Position numbers and translations under genes: made by a program
From: Streptomyces sp. NBC_00490
GTDB lineage: Bacteria; Actinomycetota; Actinomycetes; Streptomycetales; Streptomycetaceae
Length of the DNA: 64,000 nt
Direction: 5' to 3'
Assembly: GCF_036013645.1 (NCBI RefSeq)
Contig: NZ_CP107869.1
Span: forward strand, 558,001-622,000
Notes under the pieces: generated by a model
Seen by the model: only the letters and a program-made list of their open reading frames with translations
What the model was told of the DNA's origin: nothing
Databases searched by the model: none
Shown here: positions 50,456 to 59,400 of the stretch, piece by piece
Layout: each line of letters starts with the position of its first letter
How positions within the stretch are numbered: position 1 is the first letter of the stretch

Positions 50456-50971
50456 TCAGGCGCCGGTCCGCCCGTCGACGAGCTCACGTACGACGTCGAG
50501 GTGGCCGTTATGACGGGACGTCTCCTCGATGAGGTGGAGGATCACCCACCGGAGGTCGACGTGGCGGCCGTCGCTGATGGGACGCTTGGCCGTCGAGTCC
50601 AGGTCGTGTTCGGCCACCAGGCGACGGCAGCGGGCGCTCTGCTCCTCGTACTCGGCGAGAAGCTGGGGCAACGGTATATCGACCGCTGTCCGCATCTCCG
50701 GGTCGGGATCATCGTCGGTCGCCTCGGCGAGCGGCCCCGCGAGCTCCTCGCCCAAAAACATCACGTGGAACCAGTAGTACTCGACCCACCGCAGATGGCT
50801 GATCAACCCGCACAACGTCATCAGCGGCGAACCCGGGAGCGGGGCCTTGCAGGCGTCTTCGGCGGACACTCCCGCGCACTTGGCGCGCGCGGTGTCGCGG
50901 GCGTAATCCAGGAAGGTGACCAGTTGCGTGCGCTCGTCCCACGCAGGAGGCGTGTCGGTTCGTTGAGTCAT
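50456..50971 (-). CDS. DinB-family (DUF664) mycothiol transferase-like protein
   Basis: 171 aa. SPLMTLCGLISHLRWVEYYW (first His), LPQLLAEYEEQSARCRRLVA and LRWVILHLIEETSRHNGHLD (H-x3-H metal ligands) are the actinobacterial DUF664/DinB four-helix bundle. Characterised members use mycothiol or bacillithiol as thiol donors in detoxification. Substrate unknown. It ends 22 bp before the PPTase-like gene, so they may share a transcript. Confidence 0.85.
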   Translation of the reverse strand: MTQRTDTPPAWDERTQLVTFLDYARDTARAKCAGVSAEDACKAPLPGSPLMTLCGLISHLRWVEYYWFHVMFLGEELAGPLAEATDDDPDPEMRTAVDIPLPQLLAEYEEQSARCRRLVAEHDLDSTAKRPISDGRHVDLRWVILHLIEETSRHNGHLDVVRELVDGRTGA

Positions 50972-51551
50972 CGCCAGGAGTTTCCCGCAGCTTGGAAGGA
51001 GTGTCGACCCAATTGATCGGACGGAGGACGGATCCCAGCAGGCGCTGCTGCGCGGGCGGTTCGAGGAGGTCCTTCAGCACCCCTCACGCTGCATCGTGCT
51101 GTTCCCGGCCAGCGTGCCCGCGATCCTGCGGGGCTCCTGGAGTTCACTGGGACCGACCAGATCCTGCGGATCTACGGCACCGTCCCCGACGCACAAGCCG
51201 CCTGGCCACGCACAACCTGAGAACACACAAGCGTCCCGCTGCGACTGCCCGTTCGGGTGGCCGGAGTCCGCTGCCCCGCAGGGGGGTGCCGCTTGCGGCC
51301 CCGGCCATCGTCCTTGCGTCGCTGCGGAGTTGGTGCGCGCTCCCGCTCGCCCCACGGCCACAGGGACGATCCCGCGCGAGGGCGTGTCCCGGAGGGGGAG
51401 ACGCGGATCCTCGTGCCTGCGGCCGCCGGCTATCGCCGACCGAGCGCGGCGGCCGCCACTCCCCACTGTCCCAGCCGCCCGGGGCCCCGCGCCCTGAGCG
51501 GTGCTGCCTGGCTGAGTTTCGTTCACCGCGCCCGTCACACCTGACGCGTAC
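50972..51551. other. Region with a STAS-domain relic
   Basis: The + strand at 51134-51220 reads LLEFTGTDQILRIYGTVPDA, the last helix and strand of an anti-sigma-factor antagonist (STAS) domain, then stops. The upstream part is not in one frame, so it is a decayed gene. The rest up to 51551 has no supported gene. Confidence 0.45.
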
Positions 51552-51794
51552 TCACAGCGCTGCCACGGCCAGCGCGCAGGCCACCACGACCACCGCCACC
51601 GGCAGCATCACCACCCGTACCCGGCTCATCCACTGCGGCCGTTCGACGTCAGCCGCGACCACGTGATCGGTACATCCCGCCAGGCCTGCTTCCGCACCGC
51701 CGGCGTTCCCGTCGTCTTGAGGCTCAAGCCAGTAGGCGCCCGTCAGCCGGGCGTAGGCCACCGCTGTCCGGTCTGATCCCATGCCGTCCGTCAT
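51552..51794 (-). CDS. Small protein with C-terminal membrane helix
   Basis: 80 aa. Polar N-terminal part (SDRTAVAYARLTGAYWLEPQ), then one C-terminal helix VRVVMLPVAVVVVACALAVA. Tail-anchored layout. No family is recognised. It lies just downstream of the tRNA and its terminator. Confidence 0.5.
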   Translation of the reverse strand: MTDGMGSDRTAVAYARLTGAYWLEPQDDGNAGGAEAGLAGCTDHVVAADVERPQWMSRVRVVMLPVAVVVVACALAVAAL

Positions 51795-51831
51795 GCCACC
51801 TTCAACGAACGAGCGGCAGGACAGATGCGAC

Positions 51832-51861
51832 AGGGCCCGGATCCGTGTGGATCCGGGCCCT
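51832..51861 (-). terminator. Strong terminator behind the tRNA gene
   Basis: Perfect 13-bp arms AGGGCCCGGATCC and GGATCCGGGCCCT with a GTGT loop, 9 nt after the 3' end of the tRNA. No T-run, as usual in Streptomyces. Confidence 0.8.
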
Positions 51862-51870
51862 GCATCGCAG

Positions 51871-51944
51871 TAGCGGGGACAGGATTTGAACCTGCGACCT
51901 CTGGGTTATGAGCCCAGCGAGCTACCGAGCTGCTCCACCCCGCG
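51871..51944 (-). tRNA. Initiator tRNA-fMet (CAT)
   Basis: Starts CGCGGGG, D-arm GGAGCAGCTCGGTAGCTC, anticodon arm TGGGCTCATAACCCA with anticodon CAT at 51908-51910, T-arm GCAGGTTCAAATCCTGT, acceptor end CCCCGCT plus discriminator A. The first base pair (C1-T72) is unpaired and the anticodon stem has three consecutive G-C pairs; both mark an initiator tRNA. CCA is not encoded. Confidence 0.95.
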
Positions 51945-52132
51945 CCGGTGATCGCCACCTTACGCCATCACCACCCCGGTGAAGACCACTCCGGTGATTG
52001 AGTGGCCTAGCTTGTCGGGATCTCAGGTATGGACTCTCAGCGGCAGCTGCATGCCCGGACGTCGGGATTTCGGTGATCCGCTGCCGCACGAGGAGTGGGA
52101 CTGTCCCTTCGGCGCCGAGCCCGCCCGCGGGC

Positions 52133-52579
52133 TCAGGTGAGGGCGGCCGCCAGGCAGGCGAAGGCGGCGACGATGACAGCGATGCGGACGTAGTGCCAGC
52201 GGTCCCAGCGCTTCATCTGCTCCTTGTAGTCGGCCGGCCGGCTGCCCTCGGTCCACGTCTTGACTCGGTTGTTGATCGGGACGAGCACCATAATCGACAT
52301 CAGCACGCTGGCGATCAGCAGCGCGGCGGCGGTCACGACGAGGCCGGTGCCCTCGTCGTCCCATCCGGCGACGGCCCAGACCCCGACGAGGACGAGAGAG
52401 CCGATATACCAGAACGGCATCACGGCCCCGCCCACTCGGGCGCCGTGGACGCGGCCTCGTAGGCCGTTGTCGCCTGGGAGTGCGTTGAGGATCGGGTTGA
52501 TGAAGAAGGGGACGGCGAACTCCACCCCTACCATCACGCCGACGACCACGATGGTGACGACCTCGAGCGCATTGAGCAT
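52133..52579 (-). CDS. DUF1772 membrane protein
   Basis: 148 aa. Four hydrophobic segments with the DUF1772 pattern: VVGVMVGVEFAVPFFINPIL near the start, a middle pair (VMPFWYIGSLVLVGVWAVAG; LIASVLMSIMVLVPINNRVK) and KRWDRWHYVRIAVIVAAFAC at the end. Function unknown; such proteins are often under a divergent TetR gene, as here. Confidence 0.85.
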   Translation of the reverse strand: MLNALEVVTIVVVGVMVGVEFAVPFFINPILNALPGDNGLRGRVHGARVGGAVMPFWYIGSLVLVGVWAVAGWDDEGTGLVVTAAALLIASVLMSIMVLVPINNRVKTWTEGSRPADYKEQMKRWDRWHYVRIAVIVAAFACLAAALT

Positions 52580-52597
52580 GATGACCCCTCCTGGGAT

Positions 52598-52661
52598 CTA
52601 GCATCGCTAGGTAATGAAGCAACGCTATCACTGCAGTCGCTCGAATATCTAGCGGTGCTAG
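52598..52661. promoter_or_regulatory. Two inverted-repeat operators between DUF1772 and TetR genes
   Basis: CTAGCATCGCTAG (52598-52610) and CTAGCGGTGCTAG (52649-52661) share the palindrome CTAGC-n3-GCTAG. The first lies 19 bp before the DUF1772 start and the second 9 bp before the tetR start. They are most likely the sites by which the TetR protein represses both genes. Confidence 0.78.
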
Positions 52662-52670
52662 GATCAAATC

Positions 52671-53249
52671 ATGTCGGTACAAGAACGCAAGCAGCGCGAA
52701 CGGGCGGAGCGCGAGCGCCTCATCGTGGCCACCGCCCGCGAACTCGCCGAGCAACAGGGCTGGGACGCGGTCACCACCCGCCGGCTCGCCGAACGCATCG
52801 AATACAGCCAGCCCGTCCTTTACAGCCACTTCCGCGGCAAGCGCGAGATCATCGGTGCCGTCGCTCTGCAGGGCGCTACCGAGATGGCCGCGGCGATGCG
52901 GGCCGCGACCGCTGCCGCCGACGGGCCCCGCGCCCGGGTCACCGCGCTGGCCCGCGCCTACCTCGCCTTCGCCGAACGCCATCCGGCGGTCTACGACGCC
53001 CTGTTCCAGCTCGACGGCGGCCTGCCGTACGCGCAGGAGGACACCCCCGAACCGCTGAAGGACGCCTTCGCCGCGCTGCTGGAGTGCCTCAGCGAGGTCG
53101 CCGGGGACGGTGTGCGCCCTGAGCTGTTCACCGAGACGTTCTGGGCGTCCCTGCACGGACTGGCCACCCTGACCCGTGCGGGACGGCTGCCGCCGCAGGA
53201 CACCGAGCGCAGGACGGAGCTGCTGGTGGAGCGGCTCGCCATGCTCTGA
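52671..53249 (+). CDS. TetR-family repressor
   Basis: 192 aa. HTH: RLIVATARELAEQQGWDAVT then TRRLAERIEYSQPVLYSHFR and GKREIIGAVAL. The C-terminal ligand domain has RVTALARAYLAFAERHPAVY and WASLHGLATLTRAGRLPP (the TetR_C WHG type). It should repress itself and the divergent DUF1772 gene through the two palindromes. Confidence 0.92.
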   Translation: MSVQERKQRERAERERLIVATARELAEQQGWDAVTTRRLAERIEYSQPVLYSHFRGKREIIGAVALQGATEMAAAMRAATAAADGPRARVTALARAYLAFAERHPAVYDALFQLDGGLPYAQEDTPEPLKDAFAALLECLSEVAGDGVRPELFTETFWASLHGLATLTRAGRLPPQDTERRTELLVERLAML

Positions 53250-53460
53250 CGCACTGTTCCGGGGCGCATATAGCCGACATCCTCGGGCCCCGCCGCCTGC
53301 CTGCGGTCGGGGCTTCCCGTCGCTCGCGCCCACACGGAGCAGCCACAGATCGCCGGCCCCGTGCCCTCGCCATATGGGCTCCGACCGCGGCGTACACCGC
53401 TGCCGAAGCCCAAATGCCCTCTGTCGCCCACCGGTTCGCAGCCCTGGCCGAACAGACCGC

Positions 53461-53492
53461 AGCCCTCCGTCCGCGGCCGCGGACGGAGGGCT
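53461..53492. terminator. Bidirectional terminator between convergent genes
   Basis: A perfect 32-bp palindrome (AGCCCTCCGTCCGCGG and its complement) between the TetR gene and the protease gene, 21 bp after the end of the latter. Confidence 0.75.
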
Positions 53493-53513
53493 TGGGCGTT
53501 GCCGGGCCCTGCG

Positions 53514-55313
53514 CTAGAAGGTCAGGTTCCAGGCGTCGATCTTGCCTGTGTCGGAGGCGGCGTTGTCGTTGACGCGCAGCTTCCAGGTGCCGTTCGCGAC
53601 CTCCGAGGAGGCGTTCACGGTGTAGGTCTGGGCGATGTTGTCGGCGCTGCCGCCGGTGCGGTTGTGCAGCGCGTAGACGGTGCCGTCCGGCGCCACCAGG
53701 TCGACCTTCAGGTCGCCGATGTAGGTGTGCTTGATGTCCACACCCATCTTGAGGGTGGCCGGGGCGTTGCCGGTCACGCCGGTGACGGCGATCGGGCTCT
53801 CCACGGTCGCGTTGTCGTTGATGGCGAAGTCCGCGAGGTTCTCGAAGTACTTGCCGGGCGGCGGGGTGGTCCCGACGGCCTTGAGGGCGTCGGTCTGTCC
53901 CTCGCCGAAGAACGAGTTATTGGCCGTGGTGCCCGTGCAGCGGCTGTCCGAGGGGCAGGCGACGTCGTTCGCCTGGGCGGCGAGCTTGGCGCGGATCTGC
54001 GCGGGGGTGATGCCCGGGTTGGCGCTGGCGATGAGTGCCGCCACGCCGACCACGTGCGGGGTGGCCATCGAGGTGCCGCTCTTGCTGCCGTAGCCGCCGC
54101 CGGGGACGGTGGAGTACACGCTGCTGCCCGGCGCCGCGATGTCGATGACGCCTTGCCCGTAGTTGGAGAACGAGGCCTTGGTGACGCCCGTGCCGTTGGC
54201 CGCGACGGTGACCACGCCCGGCAGTTCGGTCGGGATGTCGAGGCAGGCGTTGGTGATGGTGCGGGTGACCGGCGTCGAGTCGTTCGGGCTCGCGGAGTCG
54301 GTCGTCTTGTGGGCGAGGTCGTAGTTCTCGTTGCCCGCGGCGGCGATCTGGAGGGAGCCCTTGTTCTCGGCGTACTCCTGGGCGCGCTTGACGCCCTCGA
54401 TGATGGCGGCCTGGTCGATGTTGTCCGGGCAGTTGAACTGCCACGGGTCCGTGTAATAGCTGTTGTTGGTGACCTTGAAGCCGTGGTCACCGGCCCAGAC
54501 GAAGCCGCAGATGGTGTTCTCGGCGAAGAAGAAGGAGTTGCCCGGCTCGGCGACGCGGACCGCGGAGATCGTCACCCCGGGGGCCACGCCGACGACGCCC
54601 TTGCCGTTCTTGGCCGCGGCGATGGTGCCCGCTACGTGGGTGCCGTGCGTGTCGACGTCCCGCCAGGCGCCGGCACGGGTGTCCGGCTTGCCGTAGGCGC
54701 AGGAGACCGAGTCGGCCGCGTTGAAGTTGGGCGCCAGGTCCTGGTGCTGGTCGTCCACACCGGTGTCCAGGATGCCGACCTTGACCGAGGCGGAGCCCGG
54801 GTTCACGGCCCAGGCCTGGTCGGCCTTGATCTGGCTCATGTCGGCCCGGACCGGTTCTCCGGCCGGTGTCGAGGCCTGAGCCGGATTGGCTGGGAGCGCC
54901 GGGTTGTAGGCGTCGGCCGGGACGTCCGAGGTGCGCGTGGCGCCGACCTGCTGCACGCCGGCGACGCCGCGCATGGTGGCGGCGAATCCGCTGGACGCCG
55001 AGTGGGCGACGATCACGCCGATGGCGTCGAAGTTCGAGAAGACGGTGCCGCCGTTGGCCTCGATCGCGGAGCGGACCGCCGAACTGTCGCCGGGGGCGGT
55101 GATCACGAGGTAGGCACGCGTGCCGGCCACCCAGGCCGCGTTCTGGGAAGCGGCCGCGGCCACCGGAGCGTGAGCCTTGGCGGTCGGCAGGGTGGAGGGT
55201 GCGACGGGGAGCGTGCCTGCGAGGGCGCCCGGGGCGCCGAACGCGAAGGCGGCACCGAGCGTGGCAGCCAGCACCAGCGTGCGTCTGGAGCGGCTGGATA
55301 TGTGGGGTATCAA
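53514..55313 (-). CDS. Secreted S8 subtilisin-like protease with P-domain
   Basis: 599 aa from TTG at 55313 (GGAGGATG upstream); the longer frame upstream lacks a ribosome site. Order: signal peptide (RRTLVLAATLGAAFAFGAPG), a propeptide with an I9-like part (GTRAYLVITAPGDSSAVRSA), the catalytic domain with KVGILDTGVDDQHQDL (Asp), DVDTHGTHVAGTIAAAKNGK (His), NNSYYTDPWQF, AAAGNEN (oxyanion Asn region) and SKSGTSMATPHVVGVAALIA (Ser), then a C-terminal proprotein-convertase P-domain (KMGVDIKHTYIGDLKVDLVA; GTWKLRVNDNAASDTGKIDA). Extracellular general protease, possibly one that processes other secreted proteins. Confidence 0.93.
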   Translation of the reverse strand: MIPHISSRSRRTLVLAATLGAAFAFGAPGALAGTLPVAPSTLPTAKAHAPVAAAASQNAAWVAGTRAYLVITAPGDSSAVRSAIEANGGTVFSNFDAIGVIVAHSASSGFAATMRGVAGVQQVGATRTSDVPADAYNPALPANPAQASTPAGEPVRADMSQIKADQAWAVNPGSASVKVGILDTGVDDQHQDLAPNFNAADSVSCAYGKPDTRAGAWRDVDTHGTHVAGTIAAAKNGKGVVGVAPGVTISAVRVAEPGNSFFFAENTICGFVWAGDHGFKVTNNSYYTDPWQFNCPDNIDQAAIIEGVKRAQEYAENKGSLQIAAAGNENYDLAHKTTDSASPNDSTPVTRTITNACLDIPTELPGVVTVAANGTGVTKASFSNYGQGVIDIAAPGSSVYSTVPGGGYGSKSGTSMATPHVVGVAALIASANPGITPAQIRAKLAAQANDVACPSDSRCTGTTANNSFFGEGQTDALKAVGTTPPPGKYFENLADFAINDNATVESPIAVTGVTGNAPATLKMGVDIKHTYIGDLKVDLVAPDGTVYALHNRTGGSADNIAQTYTVNASSEVANGTWKLRVNDNAASDTGKIDAWNLTF

Positions 55314-55483
55314 GGCATCCTCCGGAAACGGCCCGGCCGTGCTGAGGGCACTGGCCGGGCCGTACGAAACGAGTGGTGGATGCAAGATGTCAGACGGGTC
55401 GTCCGGTACGGAAGTACCTTTCCGTACCGGGACGTTGTAGGCGTGTGGCTGAAAGTCGACGACGTGTCGTTTCACCCCGTGCC

Positions 55484-56230
55484 CTACATCCGGGATCGCA
55501 GGACGTCGACCTCACAGCCCGGCGCGAACGGGTCGAAGCCGTGCTCGATCAGCCAGCGAACCGCCAGCAGGCTTCGCAGCGACCACCATGCGTGGATCAC
55601 GTCGAGGTCGATGTCGGTGCAGTAGCCGGCGACGACGTCGTCGAGGTGCTCCTCGTGTCCGAGCGTGAAGGTGGCGAGGTCGTACAGGGCATCACCCTGG
55701 CCCGCCTCGGACCAGTCGATGATGCCCGTGACCTCGTCGCCGTCGAGGAAGACGTGCGCGATCTGCAGGTCGCCGTGTGTGAACGCCGCAGTCCACGGCC
55801 GGAGCGCGGCCTCGGCGACCTGGCGGTTGCGGGTGACCACGTCGGCGGGCAGGAGGCCGTTGGTCACGAGCACCTCGCACTCGGCGTCGAGTTCCGCCGT
55901 CAGTGGGACGATGCTCCGGCCGGCCCTGCCGGGCCGGGGCGGCAGGGGCGCGTCGTGCAGCTTGCGGATGGCGGTGCCCGCCGCGGCCCACGCTGTCGGC
56001 GACCTGGTCGACGGCTCGCCGAGGCGCCCAAGCGTCGTCCCCGGGAGTGCGGCGATCGCGAGCACGTGCGGCTTGCGCCACAGGACCTTCGGGGTCGGGA
56101 CCGGCGCGAGGGACATCGCCTCGACCTCGACGTCGATCCGCGCCTGATCGGCGTCCACTTTCAAGAACACGTCGCCGATGCGCAGAGTCGCGCGCTCGGA
56201 GTGGGCGACGACGACTTTGACCTCATCCAT
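55484..56230 (-). CDS. Aminoglycoside/choline kinase-like phosphotransferase
   Basis: 248 aa from ATG at 56230. VFLKVDADQARIDVEVEAMS carries the ATP-site Lys and Glu, TAAFTHGDLQIAHVFLDGDE is the Brenner motif, and VTGIIDWSEAGQGDALYDLA the metal Asp. The motif is usually HGDxxxxN; here the Asn position is His. The fold is that of APH enzymes, which phosphorylate aminoglycosides, macrolides or small metabolites. No special substrate can be read. Confidence 0.8.
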   Translation of the reverse strand: MDEVKVVVAHSERATLRIGDVFLKVDADQARIDVEVEAMSLAPVPTPKVLWRKPHVLAIAALPGTTLGRLGEPSTRSPTAWAAAGTAIRKLHDAPLPPRPGRAGRSIVPLTAELDAECEVLVTNGLLPADVVTRNRQVAEAALRPWTAAFTHGDLQIAHVFLDGDEVTGIIDWSEAGQGDALYDLATFTLGHEEHLDDVVAGYCTDIDLDVIHAWWSLRSLLAVRWLIEHGFDPFAPGCEVDVLRSRM

Positions 56231-56431
56231 GGGCGACCAGTATCCCGGGGAGGATCGCCGACGTCGCGAGGTTTGTCGCCTGCGACTACGCGGCTGACCG
56301 CGTCCCGCTGCCCGGCGGGCTCGTGTACGACACCGGCCTTTCACCAGGTCGGGCCCCCACGTCTGAGGAGTTCCGACTGACCGGATCGCCGGGCAGACGG
56401 CCGCGTGGGACGCGCTGACGCCGTCGCGGCG

Positions 56432-59400
56432 CTATCGAGCCGCCGGACCGAGGTCGCCCGCGGCGCCGGCAGCCCGGATGGTGCTGCCGGTCGGTGATGT
56501 GGGCGACGGGGGCAGTGGGATGGCGGCCGGGTCCTGGTGCGGCGGCGGCGCGGCCGGCTGGGGTGCCGGGGTGTGCTGGATCAGGGGGACGAAGTCGCCG
56601 CCGCGGCGCCGGAGTCGAAGGTGCGGGCCGGCTTCGCCGGAGGGTCCGGGGTAGGTGTGGGCGGTGCCGTTCTCCTCGATGAGGGTGATCGTGGTGCCCG
56701 TCGCGGCGGCGGCCCACTCGGCCACCGTCCGGTCGGCCCCGGGGCCCCAGGGGGCTTCGGCGAGGTGGCGGCGCAGGTGGCCGTCGCGGGCGTCCTGGCT
56801 CGGTGCGGGCGCGCCTGGGCGGATGGTCAGGGGTGGCGGTGTGAAGAGCGAGTCGCGCTCGGCCCTGGCGCCGGGCAGCCCGTTGAGACGCATCAGCTGG
56901 GCGGGCGGTGTGTCGGCGCGCAGGCGCAGTCGTGCGGCCTCGTGGCGGTCCAGGCCGGGCTGTCGGGCCGCTTGGTGCAGGGAGGTGGAGAGCGCGGCGA
57001 AGAAGCCGTTGCCGCGGCCGCTCGGGGTGCCCTGGGTGTAGGTGGCGCCGTTTGGTGCGGTGAGGACGCCGTCACGCGCGAGTCGGTAGCGCGGGCCGGT
57101 GCCCTCGGCGGGCGGGTGCCAGGGCGGGGTGGCGTGGCTGCGGTGCGGCGCGGGGATGCTGCGCGTGCGGTCGGTGTCCGAGGTTGCGTCGGCGTTCGTG
57201 CCGGTGCCGGACGTGTTCGCCGGCGTCGGCAGCGCGGTGGCCACGGGGGGCGGGGTGCCGGGCGGAAGGGCCGCGTGGAAGTAGCCGTCGGCGGCGAACA
57301 GGACGGGATCGCGGGCCGGGTTGACGGTGGCGGGGTCCGTTCCGTGCGGGAGGAAGCGCTGTTCGCGGCCCTCGCCGGTCACGACGGTGAGCGGGGTGCC
57401 GAGGAGCCGGGCGGCGAGGGCGGGCAGCAGGTCGGCGCCGCCGTGGTCACCGGCGCGGCGCTCGGGCGGTGCCGGCTCGCCGTCCGGGCGCCCGGTGCCG
57501 TCCTGCTGGGGCTCGCTGGTGAACGGGCGGAGCATGGCCGCCGTGGCCAGCGCCACCCGCTGCTCGGGGGTCGGCCAGAGTGTCTGCGGGAGCCGGCCGA
57601 ATGCGTCGAACTCGGCCTGCTGGGCCGGGGACAACCGCACTTGCGCGAAGTCGAGTTCGTCCTGCGTGAAGGTGTCCGCGGCGTCGAGGGCGAGGGTGTC
57701 GAGCAGGTCCGCGTTGTGGGTCTCACCCAGTTCCCAGGCGAGGCGGTTGCGGGCGGCGCGCACCGCCCGCTCGGTGACGGCCGGGTCGCCGGGGGCGGCC
57801 GTGAACCGGGCCGCGAGATCGGTGCCGAGGAGGTGGGGCAGCCGGCCGCGGTCCTGGGCGACGGCGATGAGCGCGTGGAAGAACGAGGCGCCGTCGTGCG
57901 GCATGTCATGCACGTCGCGCACCGTGGTGCCGTCCGGCGAGGTGAGGGTGCGCGGCGCGGAGTCGGTACCGGCGGTGATCCGGTACGGCTCGGGTGCCTC
58001 GGAGCGCCAGGCCGGCGCGATGTACTCCTGCGCCCGGTCCGGCACCGGGACCGTCGCCCGGCCCTGGTGGTGGGCGGTCAGGCGGGAGGCCGCGAGGTGC
58101 AGCCGGTGGTGGTCCGCGGCGGCGGTGTCGGTGTGTGCCTCCCAGCGGCGGACCTCTTCTCGGGCGGCCTGCCAGGCGGCGACGGCCGGGGACTGGGCCA
58201 TCGCCCGGGGCAGGACGGTCGGCCGGTCTGGGTGGTCGTCGCCGAGTGCGGCCTGTCCCAGCGGGGTCAGGTCCAGCCAGGTCTCACGGGCCCGCGCCCG
58301 GGCGTCGTAGTAGTTCTTCTCGGCCGCGGCGAGATCACCTGCCGCCTTGGCCATGGCGTCCCAGGCGGCGCCTACCTCGTCGGGAAACGTGGTGTCGTCC
58401 AGGAGGCCGTAGTCGCGGGCGATGTCCTCGCGCAGCCAGACCAGGGCGGTGGTCTCGGCCTCGGCGGCGCGCGGGCCGCGCTCGGCCTTGCCGAGCGCGT
58501 GCAGGGGGCGGCTGTCGGTGAAGTGGTGGTCCACTTGGGCCACGGACAGCCAACTCACCGGAATCGCGAAGAGCATGCTGCGGTCGGTGACGACCTTGAG
58601 GTGGGTGCCGAGCGTGGTGTCCGCGGTGCCCTTGAGGGCGGTGCCGTCGTTGGCGCCGCCGATCGGGACCGTGGCGCCCGGATTGGTAACGCCCGCGTTG
58701 CTGTTGCCCGCCAGGGGCGAGGTGCCGATCGCGCCCTCGACGTTGTCGGTGATGCCGGCTTCCAGCGCGTCGGAGGTCTTGGAGCGCTGCATGGCCTCCA
58801 TGCGCGGCTTGCTCTCGACGGCGAGGAGCCGGGTGCCGCTGCGGTGCATCCTCGCGTAGAGGCGGGAGTCGGCGGTGTGGGACTGGCCGAAGAGGCGGGC
58901 GGAGGCCTGGGCGGGCAGCGGTGAGCCGTCCGGGCCGAGCGCTTCACGGAAACCGGCGGTCAGTCCGACTTGTGCGGTGGCCTCCTGCTGGGCCTGCGCG
59001 GGGGCGGTGCCGAGGCCGGTGAGCGGGGTGAGGCGTGCCATGCGCACGCGTTCGGCGAGGCCGTTGCCGGTGTGGCGGCGGCCGAGGTCGCTGTCGCCGA
59101 GGCCGTCGGCGCGTGCGGTGGCGAGGGTCAGGGCGTCCTGCACGTTGGCCGCGCCGCGGATGTCCACGGCGAGGACGCCGGAGCCGATGCGGTCGTCGAA
59201 GGGCAGCACGTCCGGGTCGGCGGTGCCGCTGCCGTCGGCGCCGCTGCGCCAGGAGGCGATGCCCTGCGGGCGGGCCTGATCAGCCGTCAGCATCCGTACG
59301 GCACGTTCCGGTTCGGGCACGTCCTCCTCGGTGAGCGCGCCGTCGGTGCCGTCGCCGACGGGGGTGAGCAGGCCGGCCGGGACGATCTCGTTGAGGGTGC

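Noticed and set aside
52023..53333. 436-codon - strand frame across DUF1772 and TetR genes
   Set aside because: It covers the operator region and two well-supported genes in other frames.
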